Part shown: piece by piece, positions 16,092-25,834 of the stretch
Numbering within the stretch: the first letter of the stretch is position 1
How the letters are laid out: each line of letters starts with the position of its first letter
Assembly (NCBI RefSeq): GCF_030689745.1
Contig: NZ_JAUYGL010000031.1
Span: 1 to 43,553 of the forward strand
DNA length: 43,553 nucleotides
Direction: 5' to 3'
Origin: Devosia sp.
Lineage (GTDB): Bacteria; Pseudomonadota; Alphaproteobacteria; Rhizobiales; Devosiaceae
Notes under the pieces: model-generated
What the model saw: only the letters and a program-made list of their open reading frames with translations
Told to the model about the DNA's origin: nothing
The model's database searches: none
Position numbers and translations under genes: made by a program

Positions 16092-19000
16092 CGCTGTTCT
16101 CCATTGCCCCCCATGCCCGTTTCATCGCCACCCTGGCCGACCGGGTGATCGACGGCACCCTGCTGGGCGGCGCCGACCAGACCCAGCCCTTCTGGCTCAC
16201 CGATGTCACCATCGTGCTGCCCACCCGCCGCGCCAAGCTGGCGCTGGCCGATGAATTCGCCCGTCGTGGTCACGGTCTTTTGCCCGATATCCGCAGCTTT
16301 GGCGGCGAAGTCGAAGACGAGGAACCCTTCCTGCCGCCCTTCGACGCGCCCACGCCCTTGCCCGCGGCCTCGGGGCTCGAACGCCGTCTGGTGCTCTCCA
16401 GCCTCGTCGACCAATGGGCCAATTCCGCTGCCGGGCAACGCGCCTTTTCCAGCCCGCCCACCGCTGGCGAAATCCTCTCCATGGCCGAATCGCTCGGCCT
16501 GCTGATCGATGATCTGCACACCGAGGAGCGCGGCGCCGCCGAGATCCGTGCCATCGTCCCCGAGATCGAGGCCAATCTGGGCGAATACTGGCAGCAGACG
16601 CTGACCTTTCTCGACATCGCCCTGACCTATTGGCCGGTGCGGCTCGAGGCCAAGGGGCAGGCCGATATCGCCGCACTGCGCGGCCAGCGGCTCGACCGCC
16701 AGGCCTTGGCCACCCGACTGATCTATGGCGACCGCCCGGTCATTGCCGCCGGCTCCACTGGCTCCATTCCCGCCACGGCCCGCCTGCTCAAGGCCATCAA
16801 TGATCTGCCGCGCGGCGCGGTGGTGCTGCCCGGGCTCGACTGCACCATGAGCGCGAACGATCACGCGGCCCTGCTCGACGACAGCAACAATCCGCACGGC
16901 CATCCGCAGTTCGGCCTGGCCAGGCTGCTGCGCTCCATGGGTGCGGCCATCAGCGACGTCACCGAACTGGCCCCCCATGATCATCCGCGCACCACGCTGG
17001 TCCATCGCGCTCTGGCCCTGACCAAGGACACCGCCCGCTGGTCCACCCAGCGTCTGACCACCGCCCAGCTCGACGAGGCTAGCGAAAACCTCTCGGTCAT
17101 TCGCGCTCGCACCGAGGACGAGGAGGCCCGCGCCGTCGCTCTGGCCGCCCGCCAGGCCCTCAGTGAAAGCAAGACCGTCGGTATCGTCACGCCCGACCGC
17201 AATCTGGCCCGTCGCATCGCCGCCGAGCTGCGCCGCTTTGATGTCGATGTCGATGACGCCGCTGGCGTGCCGCTGTTCCAGTCCGGTGCCGGCCGCCTGT
17301 TGCGGCAGATCCTGGCGCTGGCGACAACCAATTGTGCCGCCGTCGATCTGATGGCCCTGCTGCGCAACCGCGCCACCCGCTTCGGCCAGAGCCGCGCCGC
17401 CATCTCGGCTCTGGCCGACGCCATCGAGCTCGGTCTGCTGCGCGGCCAGCGCGCCAATCCGGGCCTTGCCGGTCTGCGCCAGCTGCTCGCTGCCAATATC
17501 GCGGGCACCACCACCCATCCGGCGCGCCGGCTGAGCGAAGACGATCGCGCGCCCATCACCGCCCTGTTCGACCAGATCGAGGCCGCGCTGGCGCCTCTGT
17601 TCGCCCTGCTGGCGGAAAAGACCATCCGCGCCAGCGCCCTGGCCTCGTCGCTATGCACCGCCTTTGATGCCGTGGCCGATGGCGCCGACATTCCCGGGCG
17701 TCATGAGCTGGGCGATTGGGCCCGACAAATGGCCGGCCTCAGCGGCGAAGGCCACACCTTCCAGCCGCGCCAGCTTGACGGCGTGCTGACCGCCCTGATG
17801 CTCGGCGCCCAGGTGCGCACCTATGAGGAGCGCCGCCATGACATCGCCATCTGGGGCCAGCTCGAGGCCCGGCTGCAAAATCCCGATCTGCTGATCCTGG
17901 CGGCGCTCAACGAAGACAAATGGCCCGAACCGGCCGATCCCGGCCCCTGGCTCAGCCGTGGCATGCGCCTGGCGGCCGGGCTCAATCCGCCCGAACGGCG
18001 GCAGGGCCTGGCCGCGCATGACTTTGCCCAGGCGCTGGGCAATCCCGAAGTCATCATCGCCTATGCCGACCGCGTTGGCGCCAGCCCCGCCATTGCCTCG
18101 CGCCTCTTGCAGCGACTCACCGCCTTTGCCGGCACCGAGACCGCCGCAATCTGGGAGCAGCGCGGCACCATCTGGCTGGAGCAGGCCCGCTGTCTCGATG
18201 CGGTGGACGACACAAAATCGGCGCCGCGCCCGGCACCCAATCCGCCCGCCAGCACCCGCCCGCGCGCCCTCTCGGTCACCGAGATCGAGACGCTGATGCG
18301 CTCGCCCTATGATATCTATGCCAAGCATGTGCTGAAGCTGCGCCCGCTCGATCCGCTCGGCGACAGCCCCGATGCCCGCGAGCGCGGCACCATCATCCAC
18401 GACATCTTCGCCCAGTTTATCCAGGACAGGTGCGACGTCATGGCGCCCGACGCCATCGACACGCTAATGGCCATCGCCGCCGATAAGTTCTCCGGGCTCG
18501 ACGCCATTGGCGAGCGCCGCGATATCTGGCTGCGCCGCTTCCACACCGCCGCCACCCAGTTCCTCGATTTCGAGCGCGCCCGCGAGCCCCTCGTCGCCCG
18601 GCGTCACGCTGAAATCGATGGCGAGCTGAAGCTGCATCTGAGCGAACCCTTCACCCTGCGCGGCCGCGCCGACCGCATCGATGCGCTCAACGATGGCACG
18701 CTCGAAATCATCGATTTCAAGACCGGCTCGCCGCCCAGCAAGGGCGCCATGCAGGCCTTTGAAGTCCCCCAATTGCTGCTCGAAGCGCAAATGGCCAATG
18801 CCGGCACGCTCAAGGGCGATATCGCTCCCGCGGCCACCTCGGCCCTCACCTATATCAAGGTCGGCCTCGGCCCCGACGCCTTCACCGCCCGGCCCTTCGT
18901 GCCCGCCGACGGCTTCGACATCATGGCTGCCGCCGACGAGATTACCGCGCGCATGCAGCGCCATGTCGAATTCTTCCTGCTGCGCGACACGCCCATGCCG

Positions 19001-19105
19001 GCCCGCCTGCTGCCGCTGCCCGGCCAGCGCTTCGCCGGCGCCTATGACCATCTCTCCCGGCTCGCCGAGTGGACGGCTGTCGATGGCGGGGAGGACGCCT
19101 CATGA
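16088..19105 (+). CDS. addB: Double-strand break repair protein AddB
   Basis: A 1005-residue subunit of the AddAB helicase-nuclease, which resects double-strand breaks for RecA. The N-terminal part (ending near residue 700) is an inactivated UvrD-like helicase scaffold, with opening FIATLADRVIDG and IVLPTRRAKLAL. The C-terminal PD-(D/E)XK nuclease has its D-x-K at D876 and K878 (EIIDFKTGSPPSK), preceded by a RecB-type HDIF motif in the segment GTIIHDIFAQF. The length is usual for the alphaproteobacterial type. ATG at 16088 overlaps the upstream stop, and the stop of addB overlaps the addA start, so the three genes form one translation-coupled unit. Confidence 0.94.
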   Translation: MTLFSIAPHARFIATLADRVIDGTLLGGADQTQPFWLTDVTIVLPTRRAKLALADEFARRGHGLLPDIRSFGGEVEDEEPFLPPFDAPTPLPAASGLERRLVLSSLVDQWANSAAGQRAFSSPPTAGEILSMAESLGLLIDDLHTEERGAAEIRAIVPEIEANLGEYWQQTLTFLDIALTYWPVRLEAKGQADIAALRGQRLDRQALATRLIYGDRPVIAAGSTGSIPATARLLKAINDLPRGAVVLPGLDCTMSANDHAALLDDSNNPHGHPQFGLARLLRSMGAAISDVTELAPHDHPRTTLVHRALALTKDTARWSTQRLTTAQLDEASENLSVIRARTEDEEARAVALAARQALSESKTVGIVTPDRNLARRIAAELRRFDVDVDDAAGVPLFQSGAGRLLRQILALATTNCAAVDLMALLRNRATRFGQSRAAISALADAIELGLLRGQRANPGLAGLRQLLAANIAGTTTHPARRLSEDDRAPITALFDQIEAALAPLFALLAEKTIRASALASSLCTAFDAVADGADIPGRHELGDWARQMAGLSGEGHTFQPRQLDGVLTALMLGAQVRTYEERRHDIAIWGQLEARLQNPDLLILAALNEDKWPEPADPGPWLSRGMRLAAGLNPPERRQGLAAHDFAQALGNPEVIIAYADRVGASPAIASRLLQRLTAFAGTETAAIWEQRGTIWLEQARCLDAVDDTKSAPRPAPNPPASTRPRALSVTEIETLMRSPYDIYAKHVLKLRPLDPLGDSPDARERGTIIHDIFAQFIQDRCDVMAPDAIDTLMAIAADKFSGLDAIGERRDIWLRRFHTAATQFLDFERAREPLVARRHAEIDGELKLHLSEPFTLRGRADRIDALNDGTLEIIDFKTGSPPSKGAMQAFEVPQLLLEAQMANAGTLKGDIAPAATSALTYIKVGLGPDAFTARPFVPADGFDIMAAADEITARMQRHVEFFLLRDTPMPARLLPLPGQRFAGAYDHLSRLAEWTAVDGGEDAS

Positions 19106-22100
19106 GCGATCGCGGCACCCTCGTCGTTCCCTTCGACACCAGCGCCCAGCAGGCGCGCGCCGCCGATCCGTCCTGGTCGATCTGGGTGTCGGCCAATGCC
19201 GGATCGGGCAAGACTTTCGTGCTCACCCGCCGCGTGCTGCGCCTGCTGCTGGCCGGCGTCGCGCCCGAAACGGTGCTGTGCCTGACCTATACCAAGGCCG
19301 CCGCCGCCGAAATGCGCCGCCGCGTGGCCGGCGAACTGGCCAAATGGGCCCTGCTTGAGGATGCCGAACTCGATATTGAACTGGCCAAGGTCGAAGGCCC
19401 CAATGTCTCGCCCGAGCTGCGCGAGCGCGCCCGGACCCTGTTTGCCAAGGCGCTCGAAACCCCCGGCGGTCTGAAGATCGTCACCATTCACGCCTTCTGC
19501 GAATCGGTGCTGCACCGCTTTCCGCTCGAGGCCGGCGTGCCGTTCGATTTTGCCGTCATCGAGGATGATGAGCGCAGCGCCATGCTGCTCTCGGCCCGCG
19601 AAACCGTGCTCTCGGCTGGTCTTGATGTCGATGGGGCGGTGGAAACCCTGTTCCAGACCCTCAGCGACGAGCAGATCAAGAACGCCATCAACGCCGCCCT
19701 TGCCGATGGCCGCAAGCTCAAGCTGGTGCTGGCCAATCCCGAACAGGCCAAGGCCAGGCTGCGCGCGCTGATCGGCGCCGCCGCCAATCGCTCCGTCAGC
19801 GAGATCAACACCGCCATTCTCGCCGAGCGTCTGCTGACCGATGCCGATCTCGCCCGGCTCTATGCCCTCTGCCCGCCCTCGGGCGGCAATCGCAAACTCG
19901 AAGACAAGCTGGCCGCCATCGACCCGGCCAACCCGTCGCCTGCCGCCTGGCTGCGCGCCTTCCTCACTGCCGATGAAACCGTGCCGGCCCGCCTCGTCGT
20001 CAAGGCGGTCAGCACGGCTGATCCCGATCTCGCCGATCTGCTCACTGCCGAAGCCGAACGCCTCGCCGAACTCGCTGCCGCCCGCCGCGCTGCCAGCCTG
20101 GTCGCGCGCAGCGACGCCCTGCTCGATATCGTCGCCGCCGTCGGCAAGCGCTACGAGGCGCAAAAGCGCGCCCGCTCGCTGCTCGATTTCGACGATCTGG
20201 TGGAACGCCTTGCCGATCTGTTCCAGCACCAGTCCGGCGACTGGGTGCGCTACAAGCTCGATGCCGGCATCGACCACATTCTGGTCGATGAAAGCCAGGA
20301 CACCAATGGCGAGCAATGGCGCGTGGTGCGGGCCATTGCCGAAGAATATTTCGCCGGGGCAGGGGCCGTCAGCCGCCCGCGCTCGCTGTTTGCGGTGGGC
20401 GATCAGAAACAGTCGATCTACTCCTTCCAGGGCGCCGAGCCGGCCCTGTTCGCCGACACCGGTCGCGACTTCTCGCTCAGGGCCGACAGCGTCGACCTGC
20501 CGTTCCAGCCGGTGCCGCTGCGCACCAGCTTCCGCACCCTGCCCGAAATCCTCGCCGCCGTGGATCTGGTCAGCGATCGGCAGGACATTCAGGCCGCCCT
20601 GCTCGAATCCGACAAGGTGCACCACAACACCGCCCGCACCATGCGAGGCGGTTCGGTCACGCTCTGGCCCCCCACCCAGCAGGTGGCCGATGCCCCCGCC
20701 GGCAGCGACTGGCCCACCACCGTGCTCGAAACCGAGCGCAGCGCCCCGCGCCAGATTGCCGAGCGCATCGCCAGCGAGATCAGGCGCTGGGTCGATGGGC
20801 AGCGCCCGCTCACCGGTCGTGGCCGCTCCGTCACCGCCGATGACGTGCTCATCCTGGTGCAGTCGCGCGGCCCGGTATTTCAGGAAGTCATTCGCGCCCT
20901 GCGCAATGCCAATCTCCCCACACCCGGCGCCGACCGGCTCGGCGTCACCAGCCATATCGCCGTCATGGATCTGCTGGCGCTCTGCGATGTGCTGCTCAAC
21001 CCTGCCGATGATCTGCAACTGGCGGCGCTGTTGCGCTCGCCGCTGTTTGATATCGACGAAGAAACCCTGTTCGCCCTGGCCCAGCCCCGCGCCAGGAACC
21101 AGACTCTCTGGCACGCACTGGCTGAACACGCCGACGCCAATTGTGTCGCCGCCGCCGAGCGCCTGCTCCGCTGGCGCGGCGCGCTGGATTTCGAGCGCCC
21201 CTTCGAATTCCTCACCCAGGTACTCTACGCCGAAGGCGGCCGCAAGCGCTTCCATGCCCGCTTTGGCGGCGAGGTCGATGACGTGGTCGCCGAACTGCTC
21301 GAGCTGGCGCTCAACCACGAGCAGGGCCCCCAGCCCTCGCTGCAGGGCTTTGTCGCCGAGATGCGCCAGCGCTCGGGCACCATCAAGCGCGAACTGCCCG
21401 AATCCGGTGGCGGCGTCCGGGTGATGACCGTGCACGGCGCCAAGGGGCTTGAAGCGCCCATCGTCATCCTTGCCGATGCCGCGACCAAGCAGCGCAAGCA
21501 GATGATCGGCAAGCCGGTTTATCTCCTGGCCGAGGCGCCCGGGCCCTTGCTCATCCACGCCTCCAGCACCGCCGACCATGTCGAGGCTACCCTGCCCATC
21601 AAGCAGGCGAGCGACGACAATCTCGAGCGCGAATACTGGCGCAAGCTCTATGTCGCCATGACCCGCGCCGAGGATGAACTCTATGTCACCGGCGCGCTGA
21701 CCCCGGGCTCGGACGCCGGCAAGCAGCTTGAGGGCAGCTGGTACGAGTCCATCGAGACCGCCCTGCGCCCGCATGCCCAGAGCCAGACCGATGCCGATGG
21801 CGCCGAATCGGCGCTGGTCTATCCGCGGCTTCGCGTCGCGCCCGCCGCCATCGGCGCCACGCCCGAGCGGGCCAGCGCCCGCACAGCGCCGCTCAGCTTT
21901 GCCCCCTTGCCCACCCCGCTCAGCATTCCCCAGGTTTCGCCATCGCTGGCCGGCAAGGCCGCTTTCCCCGGCGCCGCGCTCGATAGCCTCGCCGAACAGG
22001 TCCGCGATGCTGAAGCGGCGCGGCGCGAGGGCATTGCCCTGCACGCCTTGCTGCAGCATCTGGGCAAGCTCGATCCCGCCATCTGGCCCGAAATCGCCGA

Positions 22101-22533
22101 CAAGGCGCTGGCCGCCCTGCTGCCTGATTCGCCCGCAGACCACGCAAGGCTGGCCGCCAAGGCCATCGCCATCCTAACCCGCCCCGAATTGGCCCATCTG
22201 TTTGGCCCGGGCAGTCGCGCCGAAGTGCCGTTTTTGCTGGACGCGCAACGCGATGGCCAGCCCATTCGCCTGAGTGGTCGCATCGACCGACTGGTGATTG
22301 ACGCACAGGGGGTATTGGTGGTCGACTACAAGTCCGATGCGTCAGTGCCGGGGGGACCGGGCGAGGTACCGGGGCGTTACGTCACCCAGCTTGGACTATA
22401 TGCGTTGGTTGCAACTCAGCTCTTCCCGGGACGGGCCATCCGTGCCGCAATCTTATGGACAACACTGGAATCATTGATCATTCTCTCCCCGGACGCCCTG
22501 TCGGCTGGCACCCGGGGCTTCACCTTGCAGTGA
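19102..22533 (+). CDS. addA: Double-strand break repair helicase AddA
   Basis: A 1143-residue helicase-nuclease subunit. Walker A is SANAGSGKTFV (K37), motif Ia is LTYTKAAAAEM, motif II is ILVDESQDT, motif III is AVGDQKQSIYSFQGAEP, and motif VI is YVAMTRAEDELYV. The C-terminal nuclease domain has VVDYKSD with D1075 and K1077. With AddB it unwinds and degrades DNA from double-strand ends until it meets a recognition (Chi-like) site. GGGGAGGA lies before the ATG at 19102. A start 11 codons upstream is open but would lie inside addB. The trxA gene follows after 78 bases, as in many relatives. Confidence 0.96.
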   Translation: MSDRGTLVVPFDTSAQQARAADPSWSIWVSANAGSGKTFVLTRRVLRLLLAGVAPETVLCLTYTKAAAAEMRRRVAGELAKWALLEDAELDIELAKVEGPNVSPELRERARTLFAKALETPGGLKIVTIHAFCESVLHRFPLEAGVPFDFAVIEDDERSAMLLSARETVLSAGLDVDGAVETLFQTLSDEQIKNAINAALADGRKLKLVLANPEQAKARLRALIGAAANRSVSEINTAILAERLLTDADLARLYALCPPSGGNRKLEDKLAAIDPANPSPAAWLRAFLTADETVPARLVVKAVSTADPDLADLLTAEAERLAELAAARRAASLVARSDALLDIVAAVGKRYEAQKRARSLLDFDDLVERLADLFQHQSGDWVRYKLDAGIDHILVDESQDTNGEQWRVVRAIAEEYFAGAGAVSRPRSLFAVGDQKQSIYSFQGAEPALFADTGRDFSLRADSVDLPFQPVPLRTSFRTLPEILAAVDLVSDRQDIQAALLESDKVHHNTARTMRGGSVTLWPPTQQVADAPAGSDWPTTVLETERSAPRQIAERIASEIRRWVDGQRPLTGRGRSVTADDVLILVQSRGPVFQEVIRALRNANLPTPGADRLGVTSHIAVMDLLALCDVLLNPADDLQLAALLRSPLFDIDEETLFALAQPRARNQTLWHALAEHADANCVAAAERLLRWRGALDFERPFEFLTQVLYAEGGRKRFHARFGGEVDDVVAELLELALNHEQGPQPSLQGFVAEMRQRSGTIKRELPESGGGVRVMTVHGAKGLEAPIVILADAATKQRKQMIGKPVYLLAEAPGPLLIHASSTADHVEATLPIKQASDDNLEREYWRKLYVAMTRAEDELYVTGALTPGSDAGKQLEGSWYESIETALRPHAQSQTDADGAESALVYPRLRVAPAAIGATPERASARTAPLSFAPLPTPLSIPQVSPSLAGKAAFPGAALDSLAEQVRDAEAARREGIALHALLQHLGKLDPAIWPEIADKALAALLPDSPADHARLAAKAIAILTRPELAHLFGPGSRAEVPFLLDAQRDGQPIRLSGRIDRLVIDAQGVLVVDYKSDASVPGGPGEVPGRYVTQLGLYALVATQLFPGRAIRAAILWTTLESLIILSPDALSAGTRGFTLQ

Positions 22534-22611
22534 TCTTGCTTGTACCCATGCTGGACACGCACCAGCTTTGGGCGCACACAGACCGCCGCTCAGAACAAAA
22601 GGCAGAATCCC

Positions 22612-22935
22612 ATGACTACTCATGTTTCCGATGCCAATTTTGGCGAGGAAGTCCTCAACTCCCAACAGCCCGTCCTGGTGGACTTCTGGGCTGAGTGGTG
22701 CGGGCCATGCCGCGCAATTGCTCCAGTGCTCGACGAGCTCTCGACCGAACTGGCCGGCAAGGTCAAGATCGTCAAGCTCAATGTCGATGAGAACCCGGGT
22801 ACCGCCAGCAAATATGGCGTCCGCTCCATCCCGACCATGATCCTGTTCAAGGGCGGCGAAGCGGCTGACATGAAGGTCGGCGCGGGCACGCCCAAGGCCG
22901 GTCTCACCAAATGGCTCGAAGGCCACGCAGCCTGA
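22612..22935 (+). CDS. trxA: Thioredoxin TrxA
   Basis: A 107-residue cytoplasmic disulfide reductase. The active site is W-C30-G-P-C33 in [14 protein letters not shown], and the cis-proline loop is [12 protein letters not shown]. It reduces ribonucleotide reductase, PAPS reductase and other targets with electrons from thioredoxin reductase. The ATG at 22612 fits the family start [10 protein letters not shown]. Upstream in-frame codons belong to the intergenic region. It lies directly behind addA and is closed by a textbook terminator. Confidence 0.97.
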   Translation: MTTHVSDANFGEEVLNSQQPVLVDFWAEWCGPCRAIAPVLDELSTELAGKVKIVKLNVDENPGTASKYGVRSIPTMILFKGGEAADMKVGAGTPKAGLTKWLEGHAA

Positions 22936-22958
22936 TTGCAGGCAGTGCGACAGAATTT

Positions 22959-22993
22959 ACACCGCTGGGGCGACCCGGCGGTGTTTTCGTTTG
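22959..22993 (+). terminator. Intrinsic terminator after trxA
   Basis: ACACCGCTGGG (22959-22969) pairs with CCCGGCGGTGT (22974-22984) around a GCGA tetraloop, 11 bp with one G-U pair, followed by TTTTCGTTTG. Confidence 0.93.
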
Positions 22994-23087
22994 CGCTGAC
23001 AACAGCCTGCGCGGCGTGCGAGTTCCCCCCCGGGGGCACATCTGCTAAGCCTTTTGCCACATAAGAAGACTTCAGGGAGCAAGCCCC

Positions 23088-24758
23088 ATGGCGCCCATCG
23101 ATCTCGCAGCCGCCCCGTTCCATCTCGATGACGACGCCATGGCCTGGGTCCACACCACCAGGGACAGCTTCAGTCCACGCGACAAGCTGGCCCAGCTGTT
23201 TGTGCTGCTGGCGCGCGGCACCCCCCAGCAAGCCGCTGAACAGGTCCGCAGCTTCAAGCCCGGTGGCATCACCCGCATCTATTCCGCCGACCTGGCCGCC
23301 GAAATCGCCCTGGCCCGCGAACTGGCTGAACTCAGCGCCGTGCCGCTGCTGGTCAGTGCCGATCTCGAGGGCAGCCGCATGAGCCTGCCACTGGGCACCA
23401 GCGTGCCCAATCCGCTCGGTCTGGCTGCTGTTGATGATCTGGAAGCCACCACTGCCATCGCCACCCTGATGGCGCGCGAAGCGGCGGCTGTCGGCCTCAA
23501 CTGGAGTTTTACCCCGGTCATCGACCTCAACATTGCCTGGCGCAGCGCCATTGTCGGCACCCGCTCTTTTGGCAGCGATATCGACAAGGTCGAGCGCCAC
23601 GCGCTGGCCCAGATCGCCGCCTTCCAGGCCAATGGCATTGCCGCCACCGTCAAGCACTGGCCCGGCGAAGGCTATGATGATCGCGACCAGCATCTGGTCA
23701 CCACTGTCAATCCACTGTCCATGAGCGATTGGGAGGCCAGCTTTGGCCGGCTCTACCGCAAGGCCATCGCGGCCGGGGTGATGAGTGTGATGAGTGCCCA
23801 CATCGCCTTTCCCGCCTATGCGCTGGCGCTCGATCCCGATGCCGGTGCCGAAGCCTGGCGCCCCGCCTCGCTCAGCCGCATTCTCAATGAGGATTTGCTG
23901 CGCCGCGAGCTGGGCTTTAATGGCCTGATTGTCTCTGACGCCACCGCCATGGCCGGACTGGGCGATTGGGGCCCGCGCGACCAAACCCTGCCCGAACTGG
24001 TCATTGCCGGCTGCGATGTCATCCTGTTCTCCGACGACCCCAATGCCGACCTGATGCGGCTGGTCAAAGCCGTTGCCGATGGCCGTCTGAGCCAGGACCG
24101 CGTTGACGAGGCCGTTACCCGCGTGCTCGCCCTCAAGGCCGCCCAGGGCCTGCACCGGCCCCGCCCGCTGCTTGAACTAGAGACGGCCCGCCAGCTGGTG
24201 ACCAGCGAGGCGCACCAGGCCACCGCGACCGCCGTCACGGCCCGCGTCCCAACCCTGGTCAAGGACACCAACAAGCTGCTGCCGCTCTCACCGTCCCGGC
24301 ACCACCGCGTGCTGGTCTATTCCGGCGGCGCCATCGTGCCCTTCGTGCCCGAGCCGCTGCCGCTCAGCGTGCCGCTGCGGCTTGAGGAAGAGGGCTTTGC
24401 CGTCACCGTCTTCACCCCCGGCATGGCGGTCAATCCGAAGGATTTTGATCTGGTGCTCTATCTCTTCGCCGAAGAGACCACTTTGGGGCGCAGCCGGATC
24501 TTCCTTGATTGGGTCAAGCTGACCGGCTCCACCTTGGGCGGTATGACTCGCTACTGGCACGACGTGCCCACGCTGATGATCTCGTTCGGCTACCCCTATT
24601 ATCTCTACGATGCGCCGCGCGTGCCCGCCTATATCAACGCCTATGGTTCGAGCGAAGCCCTGCAGGCGGCGGTGGTCGAGGCCATTATGGGCCGCACCCC
24701 CTTCACCGGCACCAGCCCCGTCGACCCCTTTGTCGGCAGCGACCAAGGCAAATACTGA
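23088..24758 (+). CDS. Glycoside hydrolase family 3, beta-N-acetylhexosaminidase type
   Basis: A 556-residue GH3 enzyme. The TIM-barrel domain (about 28-350) has the NagZ-type loop KHWPGEGYDDRDQH (189-202), which carries the Asp-His catalytic dyad. Its catalytic nucleophile should be D284 in IVSDATAMAG. Gram-negative NagZ is usually about 340 residues; this protein has a further alpha/beta domain of about 200 residues (RVLVYSGGAIVPF onward), like the two-domain GH3 enzymes. No signal peptide is seen, so it is probably cytoplasmic and acts on muropeptides or chitin-like oligosaccharides. Cell-wall recycling would fit with the MurU-like gene 7 kb upstream. The ORF start is preceded by AGGGAGCAAGC. 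Confidence 0.85.
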   Translation: MAPIDLAAAPFHLDDDAMAWVHTTRDSFSPRDKLAQLFVLLARGTPQQAAEQVRSFKPGGITRIYSADLAAEIALARELAELSAVPLLVSADLEGSRMSLPLGTSVPNPLGLAAVDDLEATTAIATLMAREAAAVGLNWSFTPVIDLNIAWRSAIVGTRSFGSDIDKVERHALAQIAAFQANGIAATVKHWPGEGYDDRDQHLVTTVNPLSMSDWEASFGRLYRKAIAAGVMSVMSAHIAFPAYALALDPDAGAEAWRPASLSRILNEDLLRRELGFNGLIVSDATAMAGLGDWGPRDQTLPELVIAGCDVILFSDDPNADLMRLVKAVADGRLSQDRVDEAVTRVLALKAAQGLHRPRPLLELETARQLVTSEAHQATATAVTARVPTLVKDTNKLLPLSPSRHHRVLVYSGGAIVPFVPEPLPLSVPLRLEEEGFAVTVFTPGMAVNPKDFDLVLYLFAEETTLGRSRIFLDWVKLTGSTLGGMTRYWHDVPTLMISFGYPYYLYDAPRVPAYINAYGSSEALQAAVVEAIMGRTPFTGTSPVDPFVGSDQGKY

Positions 24759-24798
24759 TCATTCTGCTTTCATAGGCACTGTTCCATCCCGGCCACCA

Positions 24799-24828
24799 CG
24801 CACCCCTCCCCACCAGGGGAGGGGTGCG
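24799..24828. repeat. Short REP-like hairpin between convergent genes
   Basis: CACCCCTCCCC (24801-24811) and GGGGAGGGGTG (24816-24826) form a perfect 11-bp stem, extended by two flanking pairs, with an ACCA loop. It resembles one arm of the repeats at 15220 and 42987 and may end both the GH3 and the PhyH transcripts, though no T-run follows. Confidence 0.65.
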
Positions 24829-24842
24829 CGCGGGGCGCCGGG

Positions 24843-25634
24843 CTAGAACGTCAGGCCACAGGCCTGGCGAATGGCGCGTTGCACCGGCGATGGCGGCAGG
24901 GCGGGGTCGAATTCGCCGCGCGGCAACAATGGCGGTTGCGCCATGAAGCGCGGCTGGGTTCCCCGATGCGGCTGGGCCGCATGTACGAGGAAGGGGTGGC
25001 ACAGATAGACTGTTCCGGCCCGTCCGGTCGCCAGGGCTTCCGGGCATGACGCCGTCGAGGTGAAGCCATCGGCAGCCAGTTCGCCCAGCGTCAGGCCACT
25101 CTCGCCAAAGGGCAGCAGTTGGCGGGCGATGGTGAGGTGCGATCCCTTGCGCACCCTGGTGGGGGCATCATCGGGGCCGATATCGGAAAACAGGAACAGC
25201 ATGAGCAAGGCGCGCCCCGTGCTTTTCACGTTGACCCGCCATTGCATGAAGTCGGGGTTTTCCAGGCCGAAGCTGGCATCGACATGCCAGCCCGCATCGC
25301 CCGGCTCCTCGGTGGCGGGAAACCGCACGGGGAAGGTGCCCAGCCCATTGGGCTTCAGCCAGCGCCCCGCCCCGGCCAGGGCGTCATAGGCCTGATGCAG
25401 CTGCGGCGTGTTGGCGGCGTCGACAAAGGGAGGCCCCGCCATGAAGCCCAGGCGGACAACCGGGCGCGTCCAGGTCTCGGGCGCATCGGGCGACAGCCCC
25501 ATGGCGCGCCAGAGTTCCTGTCGCCCCGCCCGGGCGAGCTCGGCATCGAAGGCCGCTTCGAGCTTTAGATAGCCATGTTCAATGAAGTGATCGAGCTGAG
25601 CCGTGCTCAGTCCGCAATGAGAAGCATCCGACAT
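24843..25634 (-). CDS. Phytanoyl-CoA dioxygenase (PhyH) family protein
   Basis: A 263-residue Fe(II)/2-oxoglutarate-dependent oxygenase. The iron-binding facial triad is seen as H117 and D119 in GWHVDASFG and H218 in HPFLVHAAQPHRG, with R224 or R229 available to bind 2-oxoglutarate. The N-terminal helix LSTAQLDHFIEHGYLKLEAAF is the usual PhyH opening. Members hydroxylate small organic molecules such as ectoine, fatty acyl groups or secondary metabolites; nothing here tells which. It lies 200 bases downstream of an aldo/keto reductase gene on the same strand but with a hairpin between them. Confidence 0.85.
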   Translation of the reverse strand: MSDASHCGLSTAQLDHFIEHGYLKLEAAFDAELARAGRQELWRAMGLSPDAPETWTRPVVRLGFMAGPPFVDAANTPQLHQAYDALAGAGRWLKPNGLGTFPVRFPATEEPGDAGWHVDASFGLENPDFMQWRVNVKSTGRALLMLFLFSDIGPDDAPTRVRKGSHLTIARQLLPFGESGLTLGELAADGFTSTASCPEALATGRAGTVYLCHPFLVHAAQPHRGTQPRFMAQPPLLPRGEFDPALPPSPVQRAIRQACGLTF

Positions 25635-25834
25635 TCAAAAATTCTCCGCACAGCGGCCTCTGCGAGGCGCTGTCAACAAGCTGAACGGCACTGGCGTGCC
25701 GCGACGAAACGGGTCGTCAGCTCAGAGCGGGAAGAATGTGGACTGGAACATCATGGGCGAAATTTAGCAGACCGCGCGTGGCGGTGCAATCGCCGGGCGG
25801 GGTAGCCCGCCCCCCTTGAGGGGCGGGCCGACGC
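25635..25834 (-). other. Gap between PhyH-family and aldo/keto reductase genes
   Basis: This 200-base stretch holds a 9-bp hairpin GCCCGCCCC/GGGGCGGGC (25805-25828), just behind the aldo/keto reductase stop on the minus strand; it may end that transcript. The remainder probably carries the PhyH promoter. It is less GC-rich near the PhyH start. No small gene is seen. Confidence 0.45.

Noticed and set aside
19042..22143. A 1033-codon open frame on the minus strand opposite addA, and other long antisense frames such as 727-2676 and 38357-40483
   Set aside because: They lie opposite well-recognised genes, have Q/G/R/A-rich translations without family motifs, and result from strong GC-rich third positions of the real genes.
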